A stretch of DNA of 64,000 nt, taken from the NCBI GenBank assembly GCA_018714405.1, contig DVNM01000002.1, positions 62,001-126,000 of the forward strand, given 5' to 3'. Below are positions 42,007 to 50,235 of the stretch, piece by piece. The notes under the pieces were generated by a model. It saw only the letters and a program-made list of their open reading frames with translations. It did no database searches and had not been told where the DNA came from. The first letter of the stretch is position 1. Every line of letters starts with the position of its first letter. The DNA comes from Scybalenecus merdavium (GTDB lineage Bacteria; Bacillota; Clostridia; Oscillospirales; Acutalibacteraceae). The position numbers and the translations under genes are program-made.

Positions 42007-42295
42007 AAGTCTTCAATTCTTCCAGCTGAAATTTTGTGATGACCGTTTCCTTTTTGCCATCCTTTGTACGGCGTGTTTCCACACTTTCCGGCATGATCTG
42101 GTGCACAGCGGCGCATCGGGGGCAAACGGAAAAGCACACGTCGTTCACCTCAAACGGTGGAAAACGAAATGCAAATTGATAATTTTGGTTGGAAAATACC
42201 TGCAGCTCGACTTTTTCACCGCAGTCGGGGCACGCTGTTTCCTCTGTACTGCCAAGCGGTTTTAAATATTTGGTATTTCCGATTTTGTAAGCCAT
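41999..42295 (-). CDS. Small zinc-ribbon protein
   Basis: 98 residues. Two CxxC pairs, CPDCG near 21 and CPRCA near 60, would hold one zinc. The rest is beta-rich and I do not recognise a specific family beyond a CpXC-like look. ATG 42295 has GAGGGTGA upstream; the longer open frame to 42457 overlaps the divergent gene and its promoter and is not used. Confidence 0.75.
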   Translation of the reverse strand: MAYKIGNTKYLKPLGSTEETACPDCGEKVELQVFSNQNYQFAFRFPPFEVNDVCFSVCPRCAAVHQIMPESVETRRTKDGKKETVITKFQLEELKTFD

Positions 42296-42314
42296 AAAAC
42301 AATCACCCTCATTA

Positions 42315-42343
42315 ACTATACTTGATTTTAAAGGCGCGTGCAA
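42315..42343 (-). promoter_or_regulatory. Promoter of the zinc-ribbon/DUF1294 pair
   Basis: On the minus strand TTGCAC (42338-42343) and TATAGT (42315-42320), 17 bases apart. It overlaps the ribosome site of the divergent GH10-like gene at its edge. Confidence 0.75.
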
Positions 42344-42350
42344 GGGAAAC

Positions 42351-43574
42351 ATGAAAAAAATTATTTTCTGCTTTGTATGCATCTGCGTTTTACTGCAGAT
42401 GCTCGGCGGGTGCGTGCTGGTGCCGAAAAACCAGGTAAAGGAGCAGCCGGAAACCACGCGCCAAAATGCCCAGCCGGCGGATGGATCACAGGCGTTTGTC
42501 CGCTCTGTCTGGATCGCCTATTATGAGCTTGGCGAGTGGACAAATGCCGCAAAAGATGCACAGGCGTTTCAAAACAGCATGACGGAAATTTTTGAAAAGG
42601 TCAAAGCTTTCGGGTTCAATACAGTCACGGTTCAGGTTCGGCCGTGTGCCGATGCATTTTATGATTCGGCATATTTCCCGGTTTCGCATTACTGCTTTAA
42701 AGATGGCAAGCTGCGCTTTGACCCTTTATCGGTTTTGTGCAGTGTGGCCGACACCACGGGGCTGCGTATAGAAGCGTGGATCAATCCTTACCGAATTTCG
42801 CAAAATACAGATTCCTACCCGGTGCCGCAGCAGTTTGCCGATATGGCGTACAGCGTCGGCAAAGGGGCTTACCTAAACCCGGCAAATTCCGAAGTGCAGG
42901 CGCTGATTGCAAAAGGTGCGGCGGAGATCGCTGAAAATTACAGCATAGATGCCATTCACTTTGACGATTATTTTTACCCGACCGCTGAAAAGGAGATCGA
43001 CGCCAAAGAATACGCTGCTTACCAAGAAAGCGGGGGAGAACTTGCACTTGACGACTGGCGCAGGCAGACGGTCACCTCTATGGTCGAAGCCGTTAAGAAA
43101 GCGGTTTCGCAGGCGAATGCTTCCGTGCAGTTTGGCATCAGCCCAAGCGGCAATATAGAATACTGCCGCGATTCGATTTATGCCGACGTAGAAAGCTGGG
43201 CTGCCGGAGATATACTGGATTATATTTGCCCGCAGCTTTATTACGGCTTTTTGAATGAAAGCCTGCCGTATGAACAAACATTGCAGCACTGGTGCGAAAT
43301 TACAGAAAAGCCGGCGCTTTATGTCGGCCTGCCGCTTTACAAAAGCGGTAAGGAAGACGATTATGCATCAGCAGGCAATGACAAAGCCATATCGGAATTT
43401 CAGGACAATACAGACGTTATTGTGCGCCAGGCCAAGGCGGCCGCCGCTTCCAAAAATGTGCGGGGCGTCTATATTTTTTCGTATTCGTCCGTTTTTGCGC
43501 CCGAAAATGAGCAGCAGAAAAAAGAGGCTGAAAATTTACGCCAGTATTTCGCCCAGGCAAATGCCGCCGGGTGA
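42351..43574 (+). CDS. GH10-like (GHL10/DUF187) lipoprotein
   Basis: 407 residues. A lipoprotein signal ends in LGGC with Cys21 as the lipid site. From about 47 the GHL10 barrel follows: FVRSVWIAYYELGEW, FNTVTVQVRPCADAFYDS near 84-101, IDAIHFDDYFYP near 203 with acidic residues at the barrel mouth, and QFGISPSGN near 265. The family is thought to act on cell-envelope or other glycans outside the cell; the substrate is not known. The gene overlaps the convergent mtaB by 39 bases. Confidence 0.88.
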   Translation: MKKIIFCFVCICVLLQMLGGCVLVPKNQVKEQPETTRQNAQPADGSQAFVRSVWIAYYELGEWTNAAKDAQAFQNSMTEIFEKVKAFGFNTVTVQVRPCADAFYDSAYFPVSHYCFKDGKLRFDPLSVLCSVADTTGLRIEAWINPYRISQNTDSYPVPQQFADMAYSVGKGAYLNPANSEVQALIAKGAAEIAENYSIDAIHFDDYFYPTAEKEIDAKEYAAYQESGGELALDDWRRQTVTSMVEAVKKAVSQANASVQFGISPSGNIEYCRDSIYADVESWAAGDILDYICPQLYYGFLNESLPYEQTLQHWCEITEKPALYVGLPLYKSGKEDDYASAGNDKAISEFQDNTDVIVRQAKAAAASKNVRGVYIFSYSSVFAPENEQQKKEAENLRQYFAQANAAG

Positions 43575-44834
43575 GACGGATGTGATCTTTACCGTACAGA
43601 TCTGCCCGGTCCTATCCTCTGTATCAGGCACATGCACTGGTGTGTAACCCCTTGTGTAACCGCTGTTTACACCGTCTTTAAACTGTTCAAAAAGCACACA
43701 AACACTTTGACCGCACAGCTGCTCAAACAGAGAAAGGCGTATGGCTTCCGTAGCCTCGATCATTTGATTGGCTCGCGATTCCTTCACGCTTTTCGGCACA
43801 TCGTCGCCCAGACGCGAGGCGGCGGTGCCGGGCCGTTCCGAGTAGGGGAATACATGTACTTTATGAAAACGGATCTTTTTAACAAATTCGAGCGAGGCGT
43901 TAAAATCCGCATCGGTTTCGCCGCAAAAACCGGTCATAACGTCGGTGGTCAATGTACATGCCGGAAACACGGCGCGCAGCTTGCTGCACAGGCTGGCATA
44001 CTCTTTTGCCGTGTAGTGGCGGTTCATGGCTTTCAGCGTTTTGTCACAGCCGGACTGTAAAGAAATGTGAAACTGCGGGCAGAATTTTTCAATGCCGGCA
44101 AGTTTGTCGATAATTTCCGGTGTCATATGGTCAGGCTCCAGCGAACCCAGCCTTACACGCCGGATCTGCGGAACGTCGGCACATATTTTTACAGCATCGG
44201 CAATGGTGAAGCGGTCGTTTTGGTCTTTGCCGTAGGACGAAAGGTTGATGCCCACCAAAACGATTTCCTTGATTCCATTGTGCGCCAGAGCCGTAACCTC
44301 TTTTTGCAGGTCTTCAGGCAGCTTGGAACGCACGCGGCCGCGCGACATCGGGATAATACAGTAAGAGCAGAACCGGTTGCAGCCGTCTTCGATCTTTACA
44401 AATGCGCGAATTCTGCCGGAGAAGGAGGTGATGGAGCATTCTGCAAACGGATCACCGGCTTGGTGGCGGTCAATTTCCACCACGCGCCGGCAAGAGGCAA
44501 AATAAGCCTGCAGGTACGCCGCGAGCTTGGCGTTGCTTTTATTGCTGATCACAATGTCGGCCTCCGGCAGTTTGTCGGCGCTGTCCGCATAGGCTTGCGG
44601 CATGCAGCCGGTCAAAACGATCACACTGTTCGGGTGCGCGCGCTTGAATTTCCGAACGTGCTGGCGTGTTTTCTGGTCGGCCGTTGCCGTGACCGTGCAG
44701 GAATTGACGATGTATACATCTGCGTCCTGCGACGGCGCGACGATCTCGTAGCCAGCCTTTTGCAGCAGTTCGGTCATATATTCGGTTTCACACTGGTTGA
44801 CCTTGCAGCCAAGCGTATAAAATGCAGCTTTCAT
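43536..44834 (-). CDS. mtaB: tRNA t6A methylthiotransferase
   Basis: Adds a methylthio group to t6A37 in tRNAs. 432 residues. N-terminal MTTase domain with cysteines in TLGCKVNQCE near 6, NSCTV near 45 and LTGCMPQ near 78; radical SAM domain with CNRFCSYCIIP near 148; C-terminal TRAM domain with YTRGYTPVHV near 400. ATG 44834 has GAGGTGG upstream. The 3' end overlaps the convergent lipoprotein gene by 39 bases with no terminator between them. Confidence 0.94.
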   Translation of the reverse strand: MKAAFYTLGCKVNQCETEYMTELLQKAGYEIVAPSQDADVYIVNSCTVTATADQKTRQHVRKFKRAHPNSVIVLTGCMPQAYADSADKLPEADIVISNKSNAKLAAYLQAYFASCRRVVEIDRHQAGDPFAECSITSFSGRIRAFVKIEDGCNRFCSYCIIPMSRGRVRSKLPEDLQKEVTALAHNGIKEIVLVGINLSSYGKDQNDRFTIADAVKICADVPQIRRVRLGSLEPDHMTPEIIDKLAGIEKFCPQFHISLQSGCDKTLKAMNRHYTAKEYASLCSKLRAVFPACTLTTDVMTGFCGETDADFNASLEFVKKIRFHKVHVFPYSERPGTAASRLGDDVPKSVKESRANQMIEATEAIRLSLFEQLCGQSVCVLFEQFKDGVNSGYTRGYTPVHVPDTEDRTGQICTVKITSVSPGGICLGEILA

Positions 44835-44854
44835 AATCCACCTCAATTTTCACC

Positions 44855-44883
44855 ATTATAACAAAACATATTTCTTTTCGCAA
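44855..44883 (-). promoter_or_regulatory. Promoter of mtaB
   Basis: On the minus strand TTGCGA (44878-44883) and TATAAT (44855-44860), 17-base spacer. Confidence 0.8.
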
Positions 44884-44913
44884 CCAATACTTATCTGCAA
44901 CGGAGGGGTCCAT

Positions 44914-46110
44914 ATGCAGCTACGTCGAAATATCGTATCACTTCTGCTATGTCTGGTTTTCCTGTTCAGCCATGTATCTGTCGCGCTGGCGGCTGATACG
45001 GATGAACCGCAGGCGGCAGCTGCCAAAAGCAGCGCTTCTGACAGCAAAATACAGGTGGATGCACGCTCGGCAATTCTGATCTGCACGGATACCGGCGATG
45101 TGCTTTACGCCCAGAATGAGTATGAAAAGCAGTCGCCGGCGTCTGTTACAAAAATCGCCAGTCTTCTGGTCATTATGGACGCTATAGAAAGCGGGCGCAT
45201 TTCGCTGGAGGACGAGGTCACGGCAAGTGAAGCAGCGGTGGAAAAGGGCGGTTCGCAGATTTGGCTGGAGGTCGGCGAGGTGATGACGGTTGACGAACTG
45301 CTCAAAGCGACCGTAATTGCAAGCGCGAACGACGCATGTGCGGCACTGGGCGAATATATTGCCGGCTCAGAGCAGGCGTTCGTCAAAATGATGAATGAAA
45401 AAGTGGCGTCGCTCGGTTTGGAAAACTCCAATTTTGAAAACTGCACGGGACTGGACGACACCATTACAAACCATTACTCCTGCGCCTATGACCTTGCTTT
45501 TATGTCCAAAGAACTGATCGCACATCCGCTGATCCGGGAATACTCGACCGTGTGGCTCGACTATCTGCGCGACGGGGAGACGGAACTGGCCAATACCAAT
45601 AAGCTTGTCAACAGCTATAACGGCATTACCGGGCTGAAGACCGGCACCACGAGCGCAGCCGGTTTTTGCTTAAGCGCAACGGCGACGCGCGACGGCATGG
45701 GGCTTTGCGCAGTCGTGCTTGGCTGTGAAACAAGCGAGGCACGTTTTGACGCCGCCGCCTCGCTGCTCGATTACGGCTTTGCCAACTATAAAGTCATTTC
45801 GCCTGAGATCGATGAAGCGCAGATCACTTCCGTAAAAGTAAAAGGCGGCATTCAAAAAGAAACGGTACCTGCGGCAAGCGGCCTGCAAAAAATATTGGTC
45901 GATGCATCGAACACAGACGTGCAGGCGAGTTACAGCATAAAAACGCAGGTGGAAGCGCCTGTCAAGAAAGGGGATGTGCTCGGCAGTGTGACCTTTGCGT
46001 CGGAAGATGGGAACGAAATCGCCAAAATCGATTTGGTCGCGCAATCGGATATAGGGAAAATCAGCATAAAATATATTTGGCTGAAACTTTTATGCTTTAT
46101 GGGCAGATAG
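44914..46110 (+). CDS. D-alanyl-D-alanine carboxypeptidase, DacF-like
   Basis: 398 residues. A signal peptide (about 1-28) exports the enzyme, which trims the terminal D-Ala of peptidoglycan side chains. Active-site motifs: SPASVTKIASLL near 70 (SxxK), SANDACAALGEY near 129 (SxN) and LKTGTTSAAGF near 241 (KTG). The C-terminal domain and an amphipathic tail follow (IKYIWLKLLCF). Relatives include the vegetative DacA and the forespore DacF; which role applies here is open. Confidence 0.92.
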   Translation: MQLRRNIVSLLLCLVFLFSHVSVALAADTDEPQAAAAKSSASDSKIQVDARSAILICTDTGDVLYAQNEYEKQSPASVTKIASLLVIMDAIESGRISLEDEVTASEAAVEKGGSQIWLEVGEVMTVDELLKATVIASANDACAALGEYIAGSEQAFVKMMNEKVASLGLENSNFENCTGLDDTITNHYSCAYDLAFMSKELIAHPLIREYSTVWLDYLRDGETELANTNKLVNSYNGITGLKTGTTSAAGFCLSATATRDGMGLCAVVLGCETSEARFDAAASLLDYGFANYKVISPEIDEAQITSVKVKGGIQKETVPAASGLQKILVDASNTDVQASYSIKTQVEAPVKKGDVLGSVTFASEDGNEIAKIDLVAQSDIGKISIKYIWLKLLCFMGR

Positions 46111-46151
46111 CCTAATTTGTTTATTTTCATTTTATATCTTGAATTTATGTC

Positions 46152-46180
46152 TTGAATTTTTATTGCAGATATTGTAATAT
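46152..46180 (+). promoter_or_regulatory. Promoter of pgi
   Basis: TTGAAT (46152-46157) and TAATAT (46175-46180), 17-base spacer. Confidence 0.65.
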
Positions 46181-46216
46181 TGTATTCGCATCTTGCATAA
46201 GAAAAGAGGAAAACAA

Positions 46217-47560
46217 ATGTCTGTTCAATTCAATTCTAAATTCAGTGAGGCGGTCGTCTCTGCCCAGGACATAAAGGCAATGGAGCCGAAAGCAGTTGCG
46301 GCGCTGGAAACGCTGCACAATAAGAGCGGCGCCGGTTCGGATTTTTTGGGCTGGGTCGATCTGCCTGAAAATTACGATAAAGAAGAGTTTGCCCGCATCA
46401 AAAAAGCAGCGGCATACATCCGTGAAAACTGCGATGTGCTGATCGTTATCGGCATCGGCGGCTCATACCTTGGCGCGCGTGCCGTTATCGAAGCTCTGAA
46501 ATCGCAAAACTACAACGCACTTGCCAAAGATACGCCGCAGATCTACTTCATCGGCAATTCTCTGAGCCCGTCCATGATCACAGAATTAAAGGCAATCTGT
46601 GCCGGCAAAGATATCTGCATCAATGTGATCTCCAAAAGCGGCACAACGACAGAGCCGGCGATCGCATTTCGTATTTTCCGCGATATGCTTTATGAAAAGT
46701 ATTCAGAAGAGGAAGCGGCCAAACGCATTTTTTCCACGACCGATAAGGCACGCGGTACGCTGAAAGAGCTTTCTGACGAAATGGGTTATGAAACGTTTGT
46801 TGTGCCGGATGATGTCGGCGGCCGTTATTCTGTGCTGACTGCAGTCGGTCTGCTGCCGATCGCCGTTGCCGGCATTGATATTGATGCGCTGATGGCCGGT
46901 GCGCGTGAGGCGCAAAAAGCCCTTTGTGACAAATCGGTCGATACGAACCCGGCGCTCAAATATGCCGCCGTGCGCAACTGTTTTTACGAAAAAGGCAAGC
47001 GCCTGGAGTGCTTTGTTTCTTACGAACCGTGCTTCACCATGATGAACGAATGGCTCAAACAGCTCTTTGCCGAGAGCGAAGGCAAGGACGGCAAGGGGCT
47101 TTACCCGGTGTCCTGCATCTTCTCCACAGACCTGCATTCCGTCGGCCAGTATATTCAGGAGAGCGGCGCAAGCCTGATGTTCGAAACCGTCATTCGTTTC
47201 CGGAAAGGGCTCGATGATTTTATTATTGAAGAAGAGGCAACCAATGCAGACGGCCTGAATTTCCTGGCCGGAAAACCGATGAGCTTTGTAAACGAAAAAG
47301 CATTCCAGGGCACGCTGCTTGCTCATACGGCCGGCGGCGTCGGCAATCTGGTGCTGGAAGTGCCCGAGATCAGCGCTCATGAGATCGGTTATCTGATTTA
47401 TTTCTTTGAAAAGACTTGCGCGATCTCCGGCTATATTCTCGGCATCAATCCGTTCAACCAGCCCGGTGTGGAAAGCTACAAGAAAAACATGTTTGCGCTT
47501 CTTGGCAAACCTGGTTACGAAAGTGCAAAAGAAAATCTTGAAAAGCAGCTTAATCTATGA
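46217..47560 (+). CDS. pgi: Glucose-6-phosphate isomerase
   Basis: Interconverts glucose-6-phosphate and fructose-6-phosphate. 447 residues, the short bacterial form. IGIGGSYLGARAVIEAL near 79, SKSGTTTEPAIAFRI near 141, and the signature VGGRYSVLTAVGLLPIA near 205 are present, with GVESYKKNMF near 425 carrying a catalytic Lys. ATG 46217 with AGAGGA is preferred over an upstream in-frame TTG. Confidence 0.96.
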   Translation: MSVQFNSKFSEAVVSAQDIKAMEPKAVAALETLHNKSGAGSDFLGWVDLPENYDKEEFARIKKAAAYIRENCDVLIVIGIGGSYLGARAVIEALKSQNYNALAKDTPQIYFIGNSLSPSMITELKAICAGKDICINVISKSGTTTEPAIAFRIFRDMLYEKYSEEEAAKRIFSTTDKARGTLKELSDEMGYETFVVPDDVGGRYSVLTAVGLLPIAVAGIDIDALMAGAREAQKALCDKSVDTNPALKYAAVRNCFYEKGKRLECFVSYEPCFTMMNEWLKQLFAESEGKDGKGLYPVSCIFSTDLHSVGQYIQESGASLMFETVIRFRKGLDDFIIEEEATNADGLNFLAGKPMSFVNEKAFQGTLLAHTAGGVGNLVLEVPEISAHEIGYLIYFFEKTCAISGYILGINPFNQPGVESYKKNMFALLGKPGYESAKENLEKQLNL

Positions 47561-47608
47561 TATGATAATATTGAAAATAAAAATCTCTCAATCAATGGAG
47601 GAATATCA

Positions 47609-48025
47609 ATGATTAAACTCATTATCGGCAATAAGGGATCTGGGAAAACAAAAAAACTCATCGATCTTGTAAATTCCTGTGTGGAAACTTCCAGCGGCAA
47701 CGTGGTTTGCATTGAAAACGAACCGAAGCTGACTTACGACATTTCCTCAAAGGCACGTCTTCTTGAAACCGAAAGCTATAATATCAAAGGCCATAAGGCA
47801 TTTTATGGTTTTCTGGCCGGTATTTGTGCCGGCAATTACGACGTGACCGAGATCCTGGTTGACGCCACTTTCAAAATTGTCGGGAGAGATTATGATAAGC
47901 TGCCGCAGTTTTTCGAAATGCTTTCCGAGCTTTCCGAAGCGACAGACGTATGTTTTTATTTCACCATTTCCTGCGACAAGGAAGATCTTCCCGTCGAAAT
48001 CTTCGATTACTGCGAAGAACTTTAA
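47609..48025 (+). CDS. Small P-loop nucleotide-binding protein
   Basis: 138 residues, no named function. LIIGNKGSGKTKKLIDLVN at 4-22 is a Walker A loop; EILVDATF near 86 could serve as Walker B. The rest is a compact alpha/beta protein ending in acidic residues. Similar short proteins occur in clostridia under names such as ATP-binding protein. TGGAGGA precedes the ATG. It follows pgi by 48 bases and ends in a terminator. Confidence 0.8.
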   Translation: MIKLIIGNKGSGKTKKLIDLVNSCVETSSGNVVCIENEPKLTYDISSKARLLETESYNIKGHKAFYGFLAGICAGNYDVTEILVDATFKIVGRDYDKLPQFFEMLSELSEATDVCFYFTISCDKEDLPVEIFDYCEEL

Positions 48026-48041
48026 ATCCATAATTTTTAAG

Positions 48042-48070
48042 AAGAGGGCTTTTTGCCCTCTTTTTTATTT
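48042..48070 (+). terminator. Terminator of pgi and the P-loop gene
   Basis: AAGAGGGC (48042-48049) and GCCCTCTT (48055-48062) with a T5 loop and T-rich tail. Confidence 0.9.
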
Positions 48071-48076
48071 TTTCTC

Positions 48077-48105
48077 TTGACAAAGTGGCTTTCTATATAT
48101 ATAAT
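48077..48105 (+). promoter_or_regulatory. Consensus promoter of yceD-rpmF
   Basis: TTGACA (48077-48082) and TATAAT (48100-48105) with a 17-base spacer, a full consensus match. Confidence 0.93.
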
Positions 48106-48130
48106 ACTTTAAGTGCAGCGAGGTGGTTGT

Positions 48131-48631
48131 ATGGTGATCGACCTTACAAATTTATTCAACGGTGCCGACGAGGTCATACCCGTTGATTACGCATTCAACA
48201 TTTCTGATTTGATTTTTGATACATACAATCCGCTGAAAGAGCCGGTACATGTAAACGGCCGCTTTTATCAGGAGGCCGGCGTTGTACAGTGCGCGCTTAA
48301 TGTACAGTTTGTTTTCGACGGTTATTGCGACCGCTGCGCCGAACCGGTGCATAAGCTGTATCACTTCCCGGTGCAGAAAGTTTTTGTAACACATCTTGAC
48401 AACGGCGATGATTTTGAAGACTACATTGTTACCGGCAGTGCCGGCATAGATTTGGACGTATTTATCCGCGAAGAGATCCTTTTGTTCTTACCAAGCAAAA
48501 TTTTGTGCCGGGAAGACTGCAAAGGTCTCTGCCCGAAATGCGGCAAAAACTTAAATGAAGGCAGTTGCGATTGCAAGAAAGATATAGACCCCCGTATGGA
48601 GGCGCTTTTGCAGCTGCTGGATGAAGAATAA
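48131..48631 (+). CDS. YceD family (DUF177) protein
   Basis: 166 residues. DUF177 proteins are encoded before rpmF in most bacteria and have been linked to 23S rRNA in plants and bacteria; the exact role is unsettled. Here CDRCAEPV near 65 gives one CxxC, and CREDCKGLCPKCGKNL with CDC near 130-150 a second cysteine set for metal. ATG 48131 has GAGGTGG upstream. Co-transcribed with rpmF. Confidence 0.9.
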   Translation: MVIDLTNLFNGADEVIPVDYAFNISDLIFDTYNPLKEPVHVNGRFYQEAGVVQCALNVQFVFDGYCDRCAEPVHKLYHFPVQKVFVTHLDNGDDFEDYIVTGSAGIDLDVFIREEILLFLPSKILCREDCKGLCPKCGKNLNEGSCDCKKDIDPRMEALLQLLDEE

Positions 48632-48664
48632 ACGACCACTGAACTTTATAAGGAGGAAATAAAA

Positions 48665-48847
48665 ATGGCAGTACCGAAGAGAAGAACTTCCAAAACAAGA
48701 AAAAATAAAAGAAGATCCAGCGTGTGGAAGCTGGATGCCCCCACGCTTGTAAAGTGCCCGAACTGCTCTGCTTACACTGTGCCTCACAGAGTTTGCAGCA
48801 ACTGCGGCCATTACAACGGCAAAGCCGTTATTGTTAAGGAAGCATAA
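48665..48847 (+). CDS. rpmF: 50S ribosomal protein L32
   Basis: 60 residues. MAVPKRRTSKTRKNKRRSS at the N-terminus is the L32 signature, and CPNCSAYTVPHRVCSNCGHY at 30-49 is its zinc-binding C4 form. AAGGAGG lies upstream. It is followed by a strong terminator. Confidence 0.97.
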   Translation: MAVPKRRTSKTRKNKRRSSVWKLDAPTLVKCPNCSAYTVPHRVCSNCGHYNGKAVIVKEA

Positions 48848-48859
48848 TTACGAAATAGA

Positions 48860-48886
48860 AAGGCGGGCGTTCGGCCCGCCTTTTTT
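48860..48886 (+). terminator. Terminator of rpmF
   Basis: AAGGCGGGC / GCCCGCCTT stem with a 5-base loop and T tail. Confidence 0.9.
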
Positions 48887-48903
48887 CCGGTATGGAGTGA
48901 ACT

Positions 48904-50235
48904 ATGAGCGTTGCGATCCAAGCGGTGGAGTCCGGCTCTGTCTGTGCAAAAAAGGGTATTTTGCCCGGTGATACACTGCTTTCCATCAACGGCCATGAAA
49001 TCGGAGATTTTTTAGATTACCGTTTTTATATGGCCGAGACGAAGTTGCGCCTTGTTTTTGCGCAGGGCGGCAAATTTAAAGTGATTACCGTCTACAAAGA
49101 TGAGGCGCAGGACATTGGCCTGCAGTTCGACAATTACCTGATGAGCCGCCAGCAAAGCTGCAAAAATAAATGTATTTTCTGTTTTATTGATCAGCTTCCG
49201 AAAGGGCTGCGGCAGTCGCTGTATTTTAAAGACGATGACTCGCGCCTTTCCTTTTTATTCGGCAACTATATCACGCTTACAAATTTGAGCGAGCACGATG
49301 TGCAGCGCATTATCGACATGCACATCAGCCCTATTAATATTTCGGTGCACACCACCAATCCGCAGCTGCGCGTGCAGATGATGAAAAACCCGAATGCAGC
49401 AAAGAGCCTGGAGCTGATCGGCCGCTTTGCAGATGCCGGTATCAAGATCAATACCCAGCTGGTTTTGTGCCCCGGCATCAACGACGGCGCTGAGCTGCAA
49501 AAAACGATGGAAGACCTGGCCGCGTATTACCCGAGTGTGCAGATGATCGCCGCCGTACCGCTCGGGGTGACCAAGTTCCGCGAGAATCTGCCCAAGCTGC
49601 AAACGTATACAAAAGAAACGGCGGCGGCAGTACTGGACCTGATCGAAACCTTCGGCGATCATTTTAAGAAAAAGCACGGCGTTCGTTTTGCCTTCGCTGC
49701 CGATGAATTTTATATAAAAGCCGGCCGGCCGATACCGGATGCCGCATATTATGAAGATTTTGAACAGCTGGAGAACGGTGTTGGCATGTGCGCGTTGCTG
49801 AAACAGGAATTTTCAGACGCACTGCTTGCTGAACCGGCGTGTGATGTTGCTGGTAAAAAAACGATCGCCTGCGGAACGGCTGTTTATCCGCTGATCCGTT
49901 CCCTGGCCGATGCTGCGCAGGCAAAGTTTCCCGGTCTGGAACTACAGGTCGTGCCGGTTGAAAACCGCTTTTTCGGCGAAACGATCACCGTGACCGGTCT
50001 GCTGACCGGTCGCGATCTGATCGAACAGCTTAATACGCTGGAGCTTGGCCAGGCACTGATATTGTCTGCATCTATGCTGCGCAGTGAAATGGATCTGTTT
50101 TTAGACGACACAACGCCGCAGCAGCTGGCAGACGCACTGCATATTCCGGTTATTTTTACGGAAAATAACGGCGCAGAACTGCTGCGCGCGATCATCACAG
50201 GGGAGGGAAAGCTGATATGTCAAAACCAGTCGTAG
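48904..50235 (+). CDS. DUF512 protein: PDZ plus radical SAM-like domain
   Basis: 443 residues. An N-terminal PDZ-like domain (about 1-62, GILPGDTLLSINGHEI), then cysteines CKNKCIFCFIDQLPKGLRQ near 79-90 in the CxxxCxxC pattern of radical SAM enzymes, ISVHTTNPQLRVQMM near 143, and a C-terminal DUF512 domain from about 290. This family sits upstream of der in clostridia, as here, with the der ATG overlapping its end by 19 bases. Its substrate is unknown; a link to ribosome biogenesis is inferred only from position. Confidence 0.88.
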   Translation: MSVAIQAVESGSVCAKKGILPGDTLLSINGHEIGDFLDYRFYMAETKLRLVFAQGGKFKVITVYKDEAQDIGLQFDNYLMSRQQSCKNKCIFCFIDQLPKGLRQSLYFKDDDSRLSFLFGNYITLTNLSEHDVQRIIDMHISPINISVHTTNPQLRVQMMKNPNAAKSLELIGRFADAGIKINTQLVLCPGINDGAELQKTMEDLAAYYPSVQMIAAVPLGVTKFRENLPKLQTYTKETAAAVLDLIETFGDHFKKKHGVRFAFAADEFYIKAGRPIPDAAYYEDFEQLENGVGMCALLKQEFSDALLAEPACDVAGKKTIACGTAVYPLIRSLADAAQAKFPGLELQVVPVENRFFGETITVTGLLTGRDLIEQLNTLELGQALILSASMLRSEMDLFLDDTTPQQLADALHIPVIFTENNGAELLRAIITGEGKLICQNQS

